DNA from: Chloroflexota bacterium
GTDB taxonomy: Bacteria; Chloroflexota; Dehalococcoidia; Lucifugimonadales; Lucifugimonadaceae
NCBI GenBank assembly: GCA_024275195.1
Contig: JAJRZP010000093.1
Span: 1 to 48,628 of the forward strand
Direction: 5' to 3'
DNA length: 48,628 nucleotides
The position numbers were made by a program, and so were the translations under genes. The notes under the pieces were generated by a model, which saw only the letters and a program-made list of their open reading frames with translations, did not search any database and was not told the DNA's origin. Position 1 is the stretch's first letter. Each line of letters starts with the position of its first letter. Below are positions 1 to 8,908 of this stretch, piece after piece.

Positions 1-1099
1 CCATCGGCACCTCCAACTCGGAGAACAGCGCGCTCAGTCTGGTTCTCAGCGATTCTCCCAGTTGGTCGAGATATACGTATTTCTCAGGAGTCAGGTTTTC
101 CAGAGTGGCGACTCCTGCCGCGGCTGTCATCGGGTTCCCGTTGAACGTTCCGGCGTGTTGCACGACAGCACCGCCGTCCGATGGATTCCACATCGACATG
201 ATGTCTTCTCGGCCTCCAAACGCCCCAACAGGCATGCCTCCGCCTACAACCTTGCCGAAACAAGTTAGGTCAGGTGTCACGCCGTAGTAGTCCTGAGCTC
301 CGCCGTATGCGATGCGGAATGCGATAACCTCGTCAAATATCAACACGATTCCGAGTTCGGTGGTAATTCGTCGCAGGCCCTCAAGAAATTCTGGCTTGGC
401 GGGCACCATTCCACATTGTCCGTTTACCGGCTCTACGATCACTGCCGCAAGCTCGTCGGCGTGTTCCCGAATAAGCTTTTCAGCCAGCACGATATCGTTG
501 AATGGTGTGATGAAAATCTCGCTGACGGACGAATCTGAGATGCCGGGGAACGCTTTGACTGCTTCGGGAGAGTTGGCATTCCCTGCCTGGTCGAGAGGCG
601 GAACGACGCTAATCTGGATAGCGTCGTGGTTGCCGTGGTACGCACCTTCGCACTTGAGCAGCTTTTGCTTGCCGGTGAACGCACGGGCTGCTCGAATAGC
701 GTTGAGGGTCGCCTCGGTTCCGGTGTTCACGAATCGAACCTTGTCGAGTGAAGGGACGCGTTCGCACATCAGCTCTGCCCATCGAACAACTGAAGGACTT
801 GGCGCTGGAAAAGAGAGTCCACGTTCAATCTGCGCGGCGACTGCAGCCGTTACTTCAGGTGGACGATGGCCGAGGATCAGGGTCGTCATATTGTTGACGA
901 AATCGATCCTTTTATTTCCGTCAACGTCCGTGATCGTAGTGCCGACGCCATCGGTGATATAGAGCGGGAACGGATCCCAGAAGATCGAGTTACGAGTGTC
1001 ACCACCGGGCATGAATTGAGTTGCCCTGTTGTGCAGTTGTGCCGATTTCGGGTTTGCAGCCGTATAACTGGCGATCTCTTGTTCTAACGGGGTAGTCAT
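1..1099 (-). CDS. Class III PLP aminotransferase, glutamate-1-semialdehyde aminomutase-like (partial, C-terminus beyond window)
   Basis: Translating the minus strand from the ATG at 1099-1097 gives 366 codons with no stop before the window edge. The class III aminotransferase landmarks are present: NTGTEA near residues 125-130, FDEVIAFR at 255-262 (the Asp that contacts the PLP pyridine nitrogen) and FGKVVGGGMPVGAFGG around 281-296, where K283 should form the PLP Schiff base. The overall order matches glutamate-1-semialdehyde 2,1-aminomutase, which makes 5-aminolevulinate for tetrapyrroles. The N-terminus (MPGGDTRNSIF) lacks the GGVNSPVR-type motif usual in true HemL, so this may be a paralogue acting on another amine. 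It is the last gene of a minus-strand run recF-sir2-this gene, 59 nt after sir2. No clear Shine-Dalgarno precedes the ATG. Confidence 0.85.
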   Translation of the reverse strand, partial: MTTPLEQEIASYTAANPKSAQLHNRATQFMPGGDTRNSIFWDPFPLYITDGVGTTITDVDGNKRIDFVNNMTTLILGHRPPEVTAAVAAQIERGLSFPAPSPSVVRWAELMCERVPSLDKVRFVNTGTEATLNAIRAARAFTGKQKLLKCEGAYHGNHDAIQISVVPPLDQAGNANSPEAVKAFPGISDSSVSEIFITPFNDIVLAEKLIREHADELAAVIVEPVNGQCGMVPAKPEFLEGLRRITTELGIVLIFDEVIAFRIAYGGAQDYYGVTPDLTCFGKVVGGGMPVGAFGGREDIMSMWNPSDGGAVVQHAGTFNGNPMTAAAGVATLENLTPEKYVYLDQLGESLRTRLSALFSELEVPM

Positions 1100-1158
1100 T
1101 TAGTTGTTCGTGTTAGATGTGAAATTTAGGTCGGATCAATAGCGCTGGTGACACGTGC

Positions 1159-1962
1159 TCACTTTGAGAGGGCATCAAGCAACAGCGGAAGCGCTTCACC
1201 GGCGGTAGCGCGCAAAGATACATCACAAATAGGGGTCAGTTTGGTTTCTGCCGGGTTTATCTCGATGATCGTTGCACCTGATGCTGCAGCAATCCAGAGC
1301 AGTCCGCTGGCAGGTCGAACGGTAGCCGAGGTGCCGATCGCCAGTATGCAATCTGCCCTGTCGATTTCAGCCCTCGCCGTTGCCATTACGTCGGCTGGAA
1401 TCGGTTCGCCAAACATTACCGTGTCGAATTTCATCAGGCCACCGCATTTTTCGCATGGGCCGGGTGCGTACAGTGGTACGAAATCGCCAAGCGAGACTCG
1501 ATCACCGCACTCTATGCACCGCAGCTTCGTTCGATTTCCGTGGATTTCGATCAGGTTTTGAACACCTGCTTTCTCATCAAGTGCATCGATATTCTGTGTC
1601 ACCAGAGATTGAAGCGAGCCCTGCTTTTCTAGTTCTGAGAGTGCGTAGTGACCGGCATGAGGTTCGGCAGCGGCGAGGGCATCCCTCAACTCGATGATGT
1701 GTGCGTCGATCTCCTGATTGGTTCGCCGATCCCACCACCCTGTGGGGTCTTTTTTGAACTGTGAATAGCCATCCATGCGCGGTGTGCCGTGTCGGGTCCA
1801 CAGGCCATCGGCTCCTCGGAATGGTGGGATGCCGCTCTCCACAGACATTCCAGCACCGGTCATCCCGACGACGTAGGTTGATCTGCCTAGGATCACAGCT
1901 ATCTCTTCAATAGCTGAAAGCAACTCATCTCTTGAGACGCCGGTTGTTTGCGCACTAGTCAT
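1159..1962 (-). CDS. Sir2-family NAD-dependent protein deacylase
   Basis: 267 residues, a normal length for a bacterial sirtuin. The family removes acyl groups from lysines, consuming NAD and releasing O-acyl-ADP-ribose. Visible motifs are GAGMSVESGIPPFRG at 36-50 (NAD binding), TQNID at 122-126, the catalytic His in IHGN (H141), a structural zinc site of two CxxC pairs (C149/C152 and C170/C173), and GTSATVRPASGL for the cofactor. All key residues are present, so the protein should be active. Its ATG lies inside the end of recF (8-nt overlap), implying co-transcription and translational coupling. The protein substrate cannot be read from the sequence. Confidence 0.95.
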   Translation of the reverse strand: MTSAQTTGVSRDELLSAIEEIAVILGRSTYVVGMTGAGMSVESGIPPFRGADGLWTRHGTPRMDGYSQFKKDPTGWWDRRTNQEIDAHIIELRDALAAAEPHAGHYALSELEKQGSLQSLVTQNIDALDEKAGVQNLIEIHGNRTKLRCIECGDRVSLGDFVPLYAPGPCEKCGGLMKFDTVMFGEPIPADVMATARAEIDRADCILAIGTSATVRPASGLLWIAAASGATIIEINPAETKLTPICDVSLRATAGEALPLLLDALSK

Positions 1963-3154
1963 TCTTGCTTCCGTTGGCGATGGCGTCCTGGGTGACGCGT
2001 CCGTTCATGACGGTGTAGACGTCAGCACTTTCGAGAAAGTCCGATGGCACGATGCCGGTTTCAGTCGCGGTGAGCAGCACCTGTTCGTGCCGGGTTGCCG
2101 CTTCAAGTACGAGTTGTCGTCGCTCAGGGTCAAGTTCAGAGAGGATGTCGTCGAGAGCCAGTACCGGGGTTCGACCTGTCGAACGGGTTACGAACACTGC
2201 CTCTGCCAGCTTGAGGGAGAGCGCGATTGTCCGTGCTTGACCTCGTGAAGCGAAGCTACCGGCAGGATTGTCGTTCAGTCGAATATCGAGATCATCGCGG
2301 TGTGGTCCGATTACCGAGATACCCTGTGCTATTTCACGTCGCCTGAGTCCGTGCAGGGTGCGTTTCATTTCTTGCTCGATCATTTCTGTCGTCATCAGAC
2401 CTACGTTGGGTTGATCGGTTGATGAAGCAGTGATGCGCGGTCGATAGGCAAGCTCCAGGTCATCACCATGCGAGAGTTCACTGTGTGCCGGAACGGCGTG
2501 TTCGTTCAATCCGTCAACGGCGCGGCGGCGAGAGTCGGTTACCCGTGCCCCTTCGTAGGCGAATCGCTCATCCCAGAACGCCAGTTCATTTTCCTCGGAA
2601 AGGCCATCACGAATCCGTCGCAAGAGTTGGTTGCGTTGAGTGACGACCTGTCCGTAGCGTTGAAGTGATTTCAGATACGCCGGGTTGGACTGCGAGATCA
2701 GGATGTCCAAATAACGACGCCTTCTGCCAGGCGACCCGTGGATTATTTCGAGATCGTCGGCCTCGAAGAACACGATGTTCAGATTGCCGACGAAATCGAT
2801 TGCCGACCGCTTGATGCCGTTTACCCGTAGCCCTTTACGGAAACCGAGTGCGCCATTTGTCGGCCCAGATGCGGTGACATCGATATCGATCTGAGCTTGA
2901 GTCGCTATATCGCCTTCTCTACCAACGCCAAGCACCTGCATATGTCCACCGGTTTCGGCGAGTGACCAGTTCACCAGTTCGCGTTCGTGCGAAGACCGGG
3001 CAGATTTTGCGATGGCAAGCATGTACGCGGCTTCGAGCAGATTGCTCTTGCCGTGACCGTTTTGACCCTGAAACAGCGTGAGTCCGGGTCGAAGTTCCAG
3101 TTCGGTGTTGGTGTGGTTTCTAAAGCCGATTAGGGATAGCCTCGATAAGTGGAT
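1955..3154 (-). CDS. recF: RecF DNA replication/repair ATPase (ATC start proposed)
   Basis: RecF is an SMC-like ATPase that loads RecA at gaps with RecO and RecR. From 3154 the product is 399 residues, typical for the family, and opens (I/M)HLSRLSLIGFRN, as RecF proteins do. The Walker A GQNGHGKS is at about 30-37, the ABC signature-like FASRGQARTIALSLKLAEA follows much later, and Walker B is LALDDILSELDP. The first ATG/GTG/TTG in this frame is at 3022, downstream of Walker A, so it cannot be the real start. No NTG exists between it and the upstream stop. The best start is ATC at 3154-3152, 8 nt after GAAGG. It heads the minus-strand run and is divergent from the DUF3179 gene. A sequencing error at the start codon is the main alternative. 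Confidence 0.92.
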   Translation of the reverse strand: MHLSRLSLIGFRNHTNTELELRPGLTLFQGQNGHGKSNLLEAAYMLAIAKSARSSHERELVNWSLAETGGHMQVLGVGREGDIATQAQIDIDVTASGPTNGALGFRKGLRVNGIKRSAIDFVGNLNIVFFEADDLEIIHGSPGRRRRYLDILISQSNPAYLKSLQRYGQVVTQRNQLLRRIRDGLSEENELAFWDERFAYEGARVTDSRRRAVDGLNEHAVPAHSELSHGDDLELAYRPRITASSTDQPNVGLMTTEMIEQEMKRTLHGLRRREIAQGISVIGPHRDDLDIRLNDNPAGSFASRGQARTIALSLKLAEAVFVTRSTGRTPVLALDDILSELDPERRQLVLEAATRHEQVLLTATETGIVPSDFLESADVYTVMNGRVTQDAIANGSKND

Positions 3155-3167
3155 CGGAGTGCCCTTC
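3152..3167 (-). promoter_or_regulatory. recF ribosome binding site and ATC start codon
   Basis: On the minus strand GAAGG (3167-3163) is followed by 8 nt and then ATC (3154-3152). The residues that follow match the canonical RecF N-terminus. No ATG, GTG or TTG lies in frame between the upstream stop and residue 45, so this ribosome binding site decides the start. Confidence 0.6.
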
Positions 3168-3346
3168 GTTGCTGCTACAACGCTGCCATTTGGATACGGA
3201 GCGCCAGTGATAGTGAGTATTCGCGGTCGGTGCGGGCGAATTTTAGCATCGAGGTTGAGTCGAAAGCCGATGATGTCGCATCTAACGTATTACTGTCGGC
3301 ATATATCGTCGCAGCGGAGTACGAATATTAAAAATATGAGGTGCAG

Positions 3347-4429
3347 ATGCACAAGGTAGTTGGGATCGGATTAATAGTGCTTCTGATCGGTTACGTTCTC
3401 TGGATAGCGACCTCTGGTACATCGGTTGCACCCAGCGAGACTGTTGTGGTGAATTCAGATACTGCCCGAAACCCAACTGAGGAGCGGTCATTTGAAATCG
3501 TGACCGTCCTCGGTTTCGACGCGATTCCGTCGATCGAAAACCCGCGGTTCGTCAATCAGAGTATCGCCGACGAGACCTATGACCCCGATGAACTCGTGCT
3601 CGGAATCGAGATCGATGGCGACGCGCGGGCATACTCGGTTCCGGTTCTTAGCCGCCGCGAGATTGTGAACGATGTGGTCGCGGGTAAACCTGTGGCCATC
3701 ACATGGTGACCGCTTTGCTTTACTGGGATCGGGTATTCCAGAGAGATCAATGGTGTGGTTACAGAATTCGGTGTTTCAGGCAAGCTCATCATGAACGCCC
3801 TGGTGATGTATGACCGAGAGACTGAATCGCTATGGAGTCAGTTTTTGTCACGCGCAGTTAGTGGTGAATTATCGGGGACAGAACTCGAAACAATCCCTCT
3901 GACGATGACCACGTGGGAGAAGTGGAAGGAGATACAACCTGAGACGGTAGCACTGCGCAAGGGCAGCCGCATTCTCGACCCATATGCCGGGTACTACGCA
4001 GGTGGCTCAGCAGGTGTGATCGGTGAGGCGAATCAGGATGATCGTCTGCCAACCAAAGAACTGGTACTGGGTCTTGGGTTCGATTCGGAGCCCGTTGCAT
4101 TCCCACATTCGAAGCTTGAAGCAGAACCACTGATCCAGGTCACGAATGCCGGTGAGACAGCGGTCATCTACTACGACCCGACAACCAACACGGCACTTGC
4201 TTTCAGTACGGTTGTGGATGGGCAGGAACTCGATTTCGAGTTAGTCGAACAGGACGGTCGTGAATGGATGCAAGACACCCAGACGGGAACACTGTGGGTG
4301 CCATTCACGGGGCAGGCGGTCAATGGCGAGATGGCTGGGAAGGCACTTGATCGTCTTCATGCCGTAAACGCGTTCTGGTTCGCCTGGAGCGACTTTTATC
4401 CGAATACCGAAATTTGGGGGTTGGGATAG
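3347..4429 (+). CDS. DUF3179 family membrane-anchored protein with in-frame TGA (predicted selenoprotein)
   Basis: Two open segments lie in the same frame, separated only by the TGA at 3707-3709. Read through, they form one DUF3179 protein of about 360 residues. The ATG at 3347 follows GAGGTG. A hydrophobic segment (about residues 5-22) anchors the protein, with the domain outside the membrane. DUF3179 proteins carry a conserved (T)(Y/W)CPLC motif; here the segment reads ITW-TGA-PLCFTG, so selenocysteine would replace the first Cys and give a UxxC pair. Downstream homology continues without a gap: FGVSGKLIMNALVMYDRETESLWSQF, then TTWEKWK. A SECIS-like hairpin follows the TGA (3723-3741). Protein function is unknown; the motif suggests redox or metal chemistry. 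A nonsense mutation is less likely because the TGA falls exactly on the Cys column and the downstream half shows no decay. Confidence 0.88.
3723..3741 (+). promoter_or_regulatory. SECIS-like hairpin of the DUF3179 gene
   Basis: CTGGGAT (3723-3729) pairs with ATTCCAG (3735-3741), 7 bp including one G-T, around the loop CGGGT (3730-3734). The loop begins 20 nt after the TGA. This fits the bacterial SECIS rule as I know it: a short apical loop with G in its first two positions, about 16-37 nt from UGA. The same loop and distance occur in the peroxiredoxin gene. Confidence 0.7.
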
Positions 4430-4511
4430 ATTAACCCGGGCTGAACTCAGGTCGCTTGCGGCTAGAATGTCTGGTGAACTAACTACTCACTCGACACTCT
4501 GGCGGTAACAA

Positions 4512-5027
4512 TTGGATCTGAAGGCGCTGATTCGTGATGTTCCTGACTACCCTTCCGAAGGCATCATTTACCGTGATTTGACACCGGTAATGGGCGATCC
4601 TCGGGCAATGCAGTTCATCACGGAAACTCTGTCAGGGCACCTGAGTGCTTTGAGGGTCGAAGCCCTTGCAGCAATCGACTCCCGCGGGTTTATTTTCGGA
4701 GCCCCGATCGCTGCTACGCTCGATATCCCGTTTATCCCGATCCGCAAGGCGGGGAAGCTCCCGCCGCCCGTTATCGGAACGGACTATTCGCTTGAGTACG
4801 GAATAGCCCGGCTGGAGATAGGCACCTCGGCTCTGGACGACGGACAAAGAGTTGCCGTCGTCGACGATCTGTTGGCAACCGGGGGTTCGGCAGCCGCGGG
4901 AGCGAAGCTGGTCGCTGAGCTTGGTGCTGTGGTGGTATCGACCACGTTTCTGGTAGAACTTCAGTTCTTGAACGGCAGATTGAATCTTCCTGACGGTATC
5001 GACGTTTACAGCATGGTTCAGTACTAG
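4512..5027 (+). CDS. apt: Adenine phosphoribosyltransferase
   Basis: Salvages adenine to AMP using PRPP, in the cytoplasm. 171 residues matches the family. The PRPP-binding motif VVDDLLATGG is at about 116-125. The N-terminal IRDVPDYPSEGIIYRDLTPVM and the flexible-loop RKAGKLPPPV segment are characteristic. The start is TTG at 4512; no ATG is available near the conserved N-terminus. The HAD gene starts 2 nt after the stop, so the two are probably one transcript. A possible -10 box (TAGAAT, about 4473) lies in the 82-nt gap after the DUF3179 gene. Confidence 0.95.
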   Translation: MDLKALIRDVPDYPSEGIIYRDLTPVMGDPRAMQFITETLSGHLSALRVEALAAIDSRGFIFGAPIAATLDIPFIPIRKAGKLPPPVIGTDYSLEYGIARLEIGTSALDDGQRVAVVDDLLATGGSAAAGAKLVAELGAVVVSTTFLVELQFLNGRLNLPDGIDVYSMVQY

Positions 5028-5029
5028 AT

Positions 5030-5815
5030 TTGGACACCGTACATCCCTCCGAGGGCGTCGCTGTCACTTTCGATTTGTGGCAGACGTTGATCTTCGAGTT
5101 TGACGGATCGGTGAGATCGCACGCACGGAGAAAGTATCGAACCAAGTACACCGTTGAAGAACTGGCAGAGCTTGGTGAGTCGATCGATCCTGAGGTGGTA
5201 GATCGCGGTTTTGTAAGGCTTTCCGAAGAGATCACCGCGGGGCACGATCGTGGTCTTGACGCTCGGTACGACGAATGGATATCCACGTTTTTCCAGCAGA
5301 TAATGCCAGGGCTGGAAGAGCGGATAGGATCTGATGAAGTCGGCAGAATCGGCAGAGTCATCGACCGTGCGTTTATCGAGTCGCCACCGCATCTCATCGA
5401 GGGTGCAGCAGGCGTTCTGGACTACCTTGCTGAACGTGGAGTTAAGATCGGCCTCATATCGAACACCGGATTGACCAGTCCAGAGATATATCGAGAGTGG
5501 CTGGTTCGTATCGGCCTGCTCGGTAAATTCGACTACCTGTCGTTCTCGAACGAACAGGAGGTCGCCAAGCCAAGTCGGGCGATTTTCGAATCAACGGTTC
5601 GCGGTCTGGGCGTGAAGGCGGGTCGCACTCTCCATGTCGGCGACAATCTTCATACCGATGTCGCCGGTTCGGCTGCGGTGGGCATGTCGACTGTGTGGGT
5701 GCGTGGAGGGATCGATTCACCAGTCAGAACCGACACGGTGCCTGACTATTCGGTCGATTCGATCCTCGAACTTCCAGAAGTCGTCGACCGATGGCTGGCG
5801 TTACTAGCCAGCTAA
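5030..5815 (+). CDS. HAD-superfamily hydrolase (phosphatase-like)
   Basis: 261 residues with all four HAD motifs. Motif I is FDLWQTL with D15 as nucleophile; the usual second Asp is replaced by Trp, the DxWxT variant. Motif II is LISNTG, motif III the Lys in AKPSRAIFEST, and motif IV HVGDNLHTDVAGS. A helical cap lies between motifs I and II. This fits a subfamily I small-molecule phosphohydrolase; the substrate is not deducible. The TTG start at 5030 sits 2 nt after the apt stop, so coupling with purine salvage is plausible but unproven. Confidence 0.9.
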   Translation: MDTVHPSEGVAVTFDLWQTLIFEFDGSVRSHARRKYRTKYTVEELAELGESIDPEVVDRGFVRLSEEITAGHDRGLDARYDEWISTFFQQIMPGLEERIGSDEVGRIGRVIDRAFIESPPHLIEGAAGVLDYLAERGVKIGLISNTGLTSPEIYREWLVRIGLLGKFDYLSFSNEQEVAKPSRAIFESTVRGLGVKAGRTLHVGDNLHTDVAGSAAVGMSTVWVRGGIDSPVRTDTVPDYSVDSILELPEVVDRWLALLAS

Positions 5816-5849
5816 CGGCGCACAGACGGCACAGAATATCTTGAGATTC

Positions 5850-6605
5850 CTACCCAGTGAGGCGTTTGCGACCGAATAGCGCCGCCGCCGTTATTAACGC
5901 GAAATCTATGACCGTCAACGCGCCGATGAACAACGACGCTTCAAAGAAGAATCGCTGTGGAAACATCATCAACAAGTAGTCGTTGTACGGATCGAGCATC
6001 CAAAGGTTGTTTGCGAAGCTCAAGAAGTGGAACTGTGTGAATAGCCAGCCGAAGTTAATGGCAGCAGTCCCTCCGAATAGCACGAGGAACACGCCTGTAC
6101 CTATTGCAGACCATTTTAAGGATCGCAACAGTAACGGGAACAGATCTTGCTTGAGGTATAACAGCCCTATGGCCAACAAGAATAGAAGGAGGACTCCTGT
6201 CCAGCGTGTGATCGTGAACACGGCCTGCATCAATGCTTTGACATCGACCATGTGAAGTACTTCTCGATCTTTGTACAGCGAGACTTCGGTTGCACCGAAG
6301 TTGACCCGCACATCGAGGAATTCCACATCGTTGTTGAAGTATGCCTTGATTTGATCAGCACCTCTGTCCAACTGGTCAACCGGTAGCCCGGTGCGATTCG
6401 CTATATCGTTTCGCCACCAGCCATACGTGTACAACCATTCGCTGTTGGTGATGTACATGGTGTTGAATAGGATCAGGAACAACGGAAGCACCAGCGCAAA
6501 GATGGCGGCTCCAGCGAGAGGGATTTTGAATTTTTGGATACTGGACGAACCTGAGCGTTCATCGCTGACATTTTGATTAGACAAGGTGACCATCGAAGTT
6601 AGCAT
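5850..6605 (-). CDS. DUF1461 (TIGR01906-type) integral membrane protein
   Basis: 251 residues with about four membrane segments, near 28-50, 131-152, 160-182 and 218-245. The family landmarks are visible: LYKDREVLHMVDVKAL in the middle and FHFLSFANNLWMLDPYNDYLLMMFPQRFF before the last segment. The domain between the first two segments is predicted outside. Function is unknown. A second ATG four codons in (6593) could be the true start. It is convergent with the HAD gene and divergent from mazG, with 43 nt between the two starts. Confidence 0.88.
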   Translation of the reverse strand: MLTSMVTLSNQNVSDERSGSSSIQKFKIPLAGAAIFALVLPLFLILFNTMYITNSEWLYTYGWWRNDIANRTGLPVDQLDRGADQIKAYFNNDVEFLDVRVNFGATEVSLYKDREVLHMVDVKALMQAVFTITRWTGVLLLFLLAIGLLYLKQDLFPLLLRSLKWSAIGTGVFLVLFGGTAAINFGWLFTQFHFLSFANNLWMLDPYNDYLLMMFPQRFFFEASLFIGALTVIDFALITAAALFGRKRLTG

Positions 6606-6648
6606 ACGTGCTGTTACCGAAATATGTGCATAGAGGTTGGAGAGCCAT

Positions 6649-7422
6649 TTGAGCCTACATAGCGAACAAGCGGCGACGGCCGGGAAGGCTTTTGCCGAGC
6701 TAGCAGCGGTTGTTGAGCAACTGAGAGCCCCCGGAGGTTGTCCGTGGGACGCTGAGCAGACTCACATTTCACTGCGTCCGAACTTACTCGAAGAGACATA
6801 CGAAGCGTTGGAGGCTATCGATTCAGGCAATCCAAAAAATCTTGAAGAAGAGTTGGGCGATATCATCATCCAGATACTGTTTCACGCTGATATCGCCCGA
6901 CGAGAGAACGGATTTGACGCAGCATCCGTTTGCGATTCAATTCGAGAAAAGATGATTCGACGACACCCGCATGTGTTCGGAGATGAAGAATCGATCGACG
7001 ACTCAGAAAAAGTTATGGACCTGTGGGAAGACCGCAAGCGAGTCGAATCGGGAGGGAATCGCTCGATTGTGGCCTCGCTTCCTGTGGCCATACCCGCTCT
7101 TGCATATTCATCGTCCATTCAAAGACGCGTGATGCGCGCTGGGCTGCCCTGGCCGGAGAAGCATGCGATGCCTCTGGCGTTCGGTTCGATAGAAGGCGAA
7201 TCAACGGAAGATGGCGAGGAGCGAGCGGGTGAGTACTTGATGGCGGTAGCACGGCAGGTGCATGCTGCCGGTATCGACGCTGAGACTGCTTTACGTAAAG
7301 CGGCAGTCAGCCTGCGTGACCACGTTGTACGGGCCGAGGACGCGGCGGGCGAAAAGCCACTGACTGCTCTGGATGATGCAGAACGGAGTCGCATCTGGGA
7401 TGAAACAGAGATAGACGGTTAG
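6649..7422 (+). CDS. mazG: MazG-family nucleoside triphosphate pyrophosphohydrolase
   Basis: Hydrolyses NTPs to NMPs and pyrophosphate as housecleaning. 257 residues with the MazG N-terminal signature LRAPGGCPWDAEQTHISLRPNLLEETYE, the metal-binding EELGD (EExxD) and HPHVFGDE. A second, weaker MazG-like helical unit follows (SSIQRRVMRAGLPWP). The start is taken as TTG at 6649 because GGAG lies 6 nt upstream; an in-frame TTG at 6637 has its AGAGG directly abutting it. The 169 nt between this gene and selD contain nothing I could identify. Confidence 0.92.
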   Translation: MSLHSEQAATAGKAFAELAAVVEQLRAPGGCPWDAEQTHISLRPNLLEETYEALEAIDSGNPKNLEEELGDIIIQILFHADIARRENGFDAASVCDSIREKMIRRHPHVFGDEESIDDSEKVMDLWEDRKRVESGGNRSIVASLPVAIPALAYSSSIQRRVMRAGLPWPEKHAMPLAFGSIEGESTEDGEERAGEYLMAVARQVHAAGIDAETALRKAAVSLRDHVVRAEDAAGEKPLTALDDAERSRIWDETEIDG

Positions 7423-7590
7423 CGGGGCTCAGGTCATTCTTTTTCAGAGTGCGTCGAGGGATGCCGTGAGGACGTTGCCGACTACCTGAGCTGGATAGGT
7501 GATTTCGACTTGCAGGCGGGATGCGGGATGTTGATAGTAAGGTCCCTCGGGCGGTCCTTGGGGAGTCGGGTGGGTGCGTTGATCAGAGGA

Positions 7591-8646
7591 TCAAGCCTGA
7601 ATTGTTACGACGCCCGGTGTGCCGTCGCTGGTAACCGTGCCGATAACAGACTTATAAAGTGTATTATTAGCAACTAGACTCTTTATAAGTGAGTTTGATC
7701 GTTCTTTGCTCACAGATATAAGCATTCCGCCAGACGTTTGAGCATCGGCAAGAATCATGAATTCAAGCTCTCCAATGCCATTCTCTAAAACTACCTTGCC
7801 TTCGAGTGCCTCCATGTTGCGAGCCGTACCACCTGAAACGGAGCCGCTCTGAGCAAGGTCGAGTACTCCGGGCAGTAACGGTATGTCTGACCAGTTCAAG
7901 GTTGCCGACGTACCGCTGGCTTTCATCATTTGTGAAAGGTGGCCGAGCAACCCGAACCCGGTTACGTCGGTCGCCGCGTTGACGCCGATCTCGATCATCG
8001 CGTCTGCTGCGCCCTTGTTGAGGGTTGCCATCGACTCCACAGCGGCATTGATCGAATCCGACGTTGCGGTTCCTGCCTTGCCAGCGGTAGTAATTATTCC
8101 TGAGCCGATTGCTTTGGTGAGAATCAAAACATCACCGGGTTGGGCGTTTGCGTTCGTGATCTGCTCACCGGGGGTGACGATTCCGGTCACTGCGAGACCA
8201 TATTTCGGCTCCCGATCATCGACGGTATGACCACCAATGATCAGAATTCCGGCTTCTTCTGCCTTCGCCTGCCCACCTTCGAGAATTTTGGCGATGACTT
8301 CCGGCCCAAGTTCTCTCGGGAAAGCAGCGATGTTCAGGGCGGTAATTGGTTTTCCGCCGACTGCGTAGATATCGCTCAGGGCGTTAGCCGCGGCGATCAG
8401 TCCGTAGTCGTAGGGATCGTCGACGATAGGCGCAAAGAAGTCGTTCGTGAGTACGAGAGCGACGCGATCATCTATCCGGTAGATGGCAGCGTCATCTCCG
8501 GTTTCGGTTCCAACCAGCACATTCGGGTCAGTGATGGTCGGTGTTGGCAGCCTGCCCAATACCTGGGCAAGTTCACTCGCGCTGAGCTTCCCAGCTCAAC
8601 CGGCGCAGGTAGCCAGTTCGGTTAGTCGTACAGGTTTATCGCTCAT
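7591..8646 (-). CDS. selD: Selenophosphate synthetase SelD, itself a predicted selenoprotein
   Basis: Makes selenophosphate from selenide and ATP, the Se donor for selenocysteine. From the ATG at 8646-8644 the N-terminus reads through to TGA at 8598-8596 (codon 17): the local peptide is LATCAG-U-AGKLSASELAQVLG. This is the position of the catalytic Cys17 of E. coli SelD, where selenocysteine is a known natural variant. The rest is a full AIRS-type synthase: TGDDAAIY, TNDFFAPIVDDPYDYG, AANALSDIYAVGG, GGHTVDDREPKYG, DVTGFGLLGHL and AQTSGGML. The total is 351 residues. A start downstream of the TGA would delete the catalytic segment. No selA, selB or selC lies in the window. A SECIS-like stem is noted separately. 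Confidence 0.95.
8551..8571 (-). promoter_or_regulatory. SECIS-like hairpin in selD
   Basis: In the minus-strand mRNA, CTTGCCCA pairs with TGGGCAGG (8 bp, one G-T) around the loop GGTAT. The loop begins 32 nt after the TGA, within the usual bacterial range, and starts with GGU as in the classic fdhF element. A competing fold (CTGGG with CCCAG closer to the TGA) is possible, so the exact structure is uncertain. Confidence 0.5.
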
Positions 8647-8908
8647 GGTCATTGCATCCTGCCATAGATAAGACGATAAAGACATCTTGTGTCACACAGA
8701 TCGGATAGTTCATCAAGATGCCTTGTCTGTTGGAATAAGAGTTCGTCGTTCAAATACTGCCTCAACAGCACCTGCCTCCCGCCGGTTCAAATTGACGTGT
8801 CTGCTCGTGAGAACGACAATTGGTGTTCCACAGTTCTGTACTCCGCTCCGCGTACGACTCAATTAGCATCTGCTCGAAGCAGAGATTCCGTTCTGGCGGT
8901 AAATCCTG

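Noticed and set aside
312-962. Long plus-strand frame
   Set aside because: Antisense to the class III aminotransferase; the translation is Ser/Ala/Arg-rich with no protein-like pattern.
1-1099. Naming this gene hemL outright
   Set aside because: The N-terminus lacks the usual HemL signature; paralogues of this class are common, so only the family is assigned.
8647-8908. tRNA-Sec (selC) near selD
   Set aside because: TTCAAAT strings occur here but no acceptor, anticodon or T arms pair around them. No tRNA gene was found anywhere by eye.
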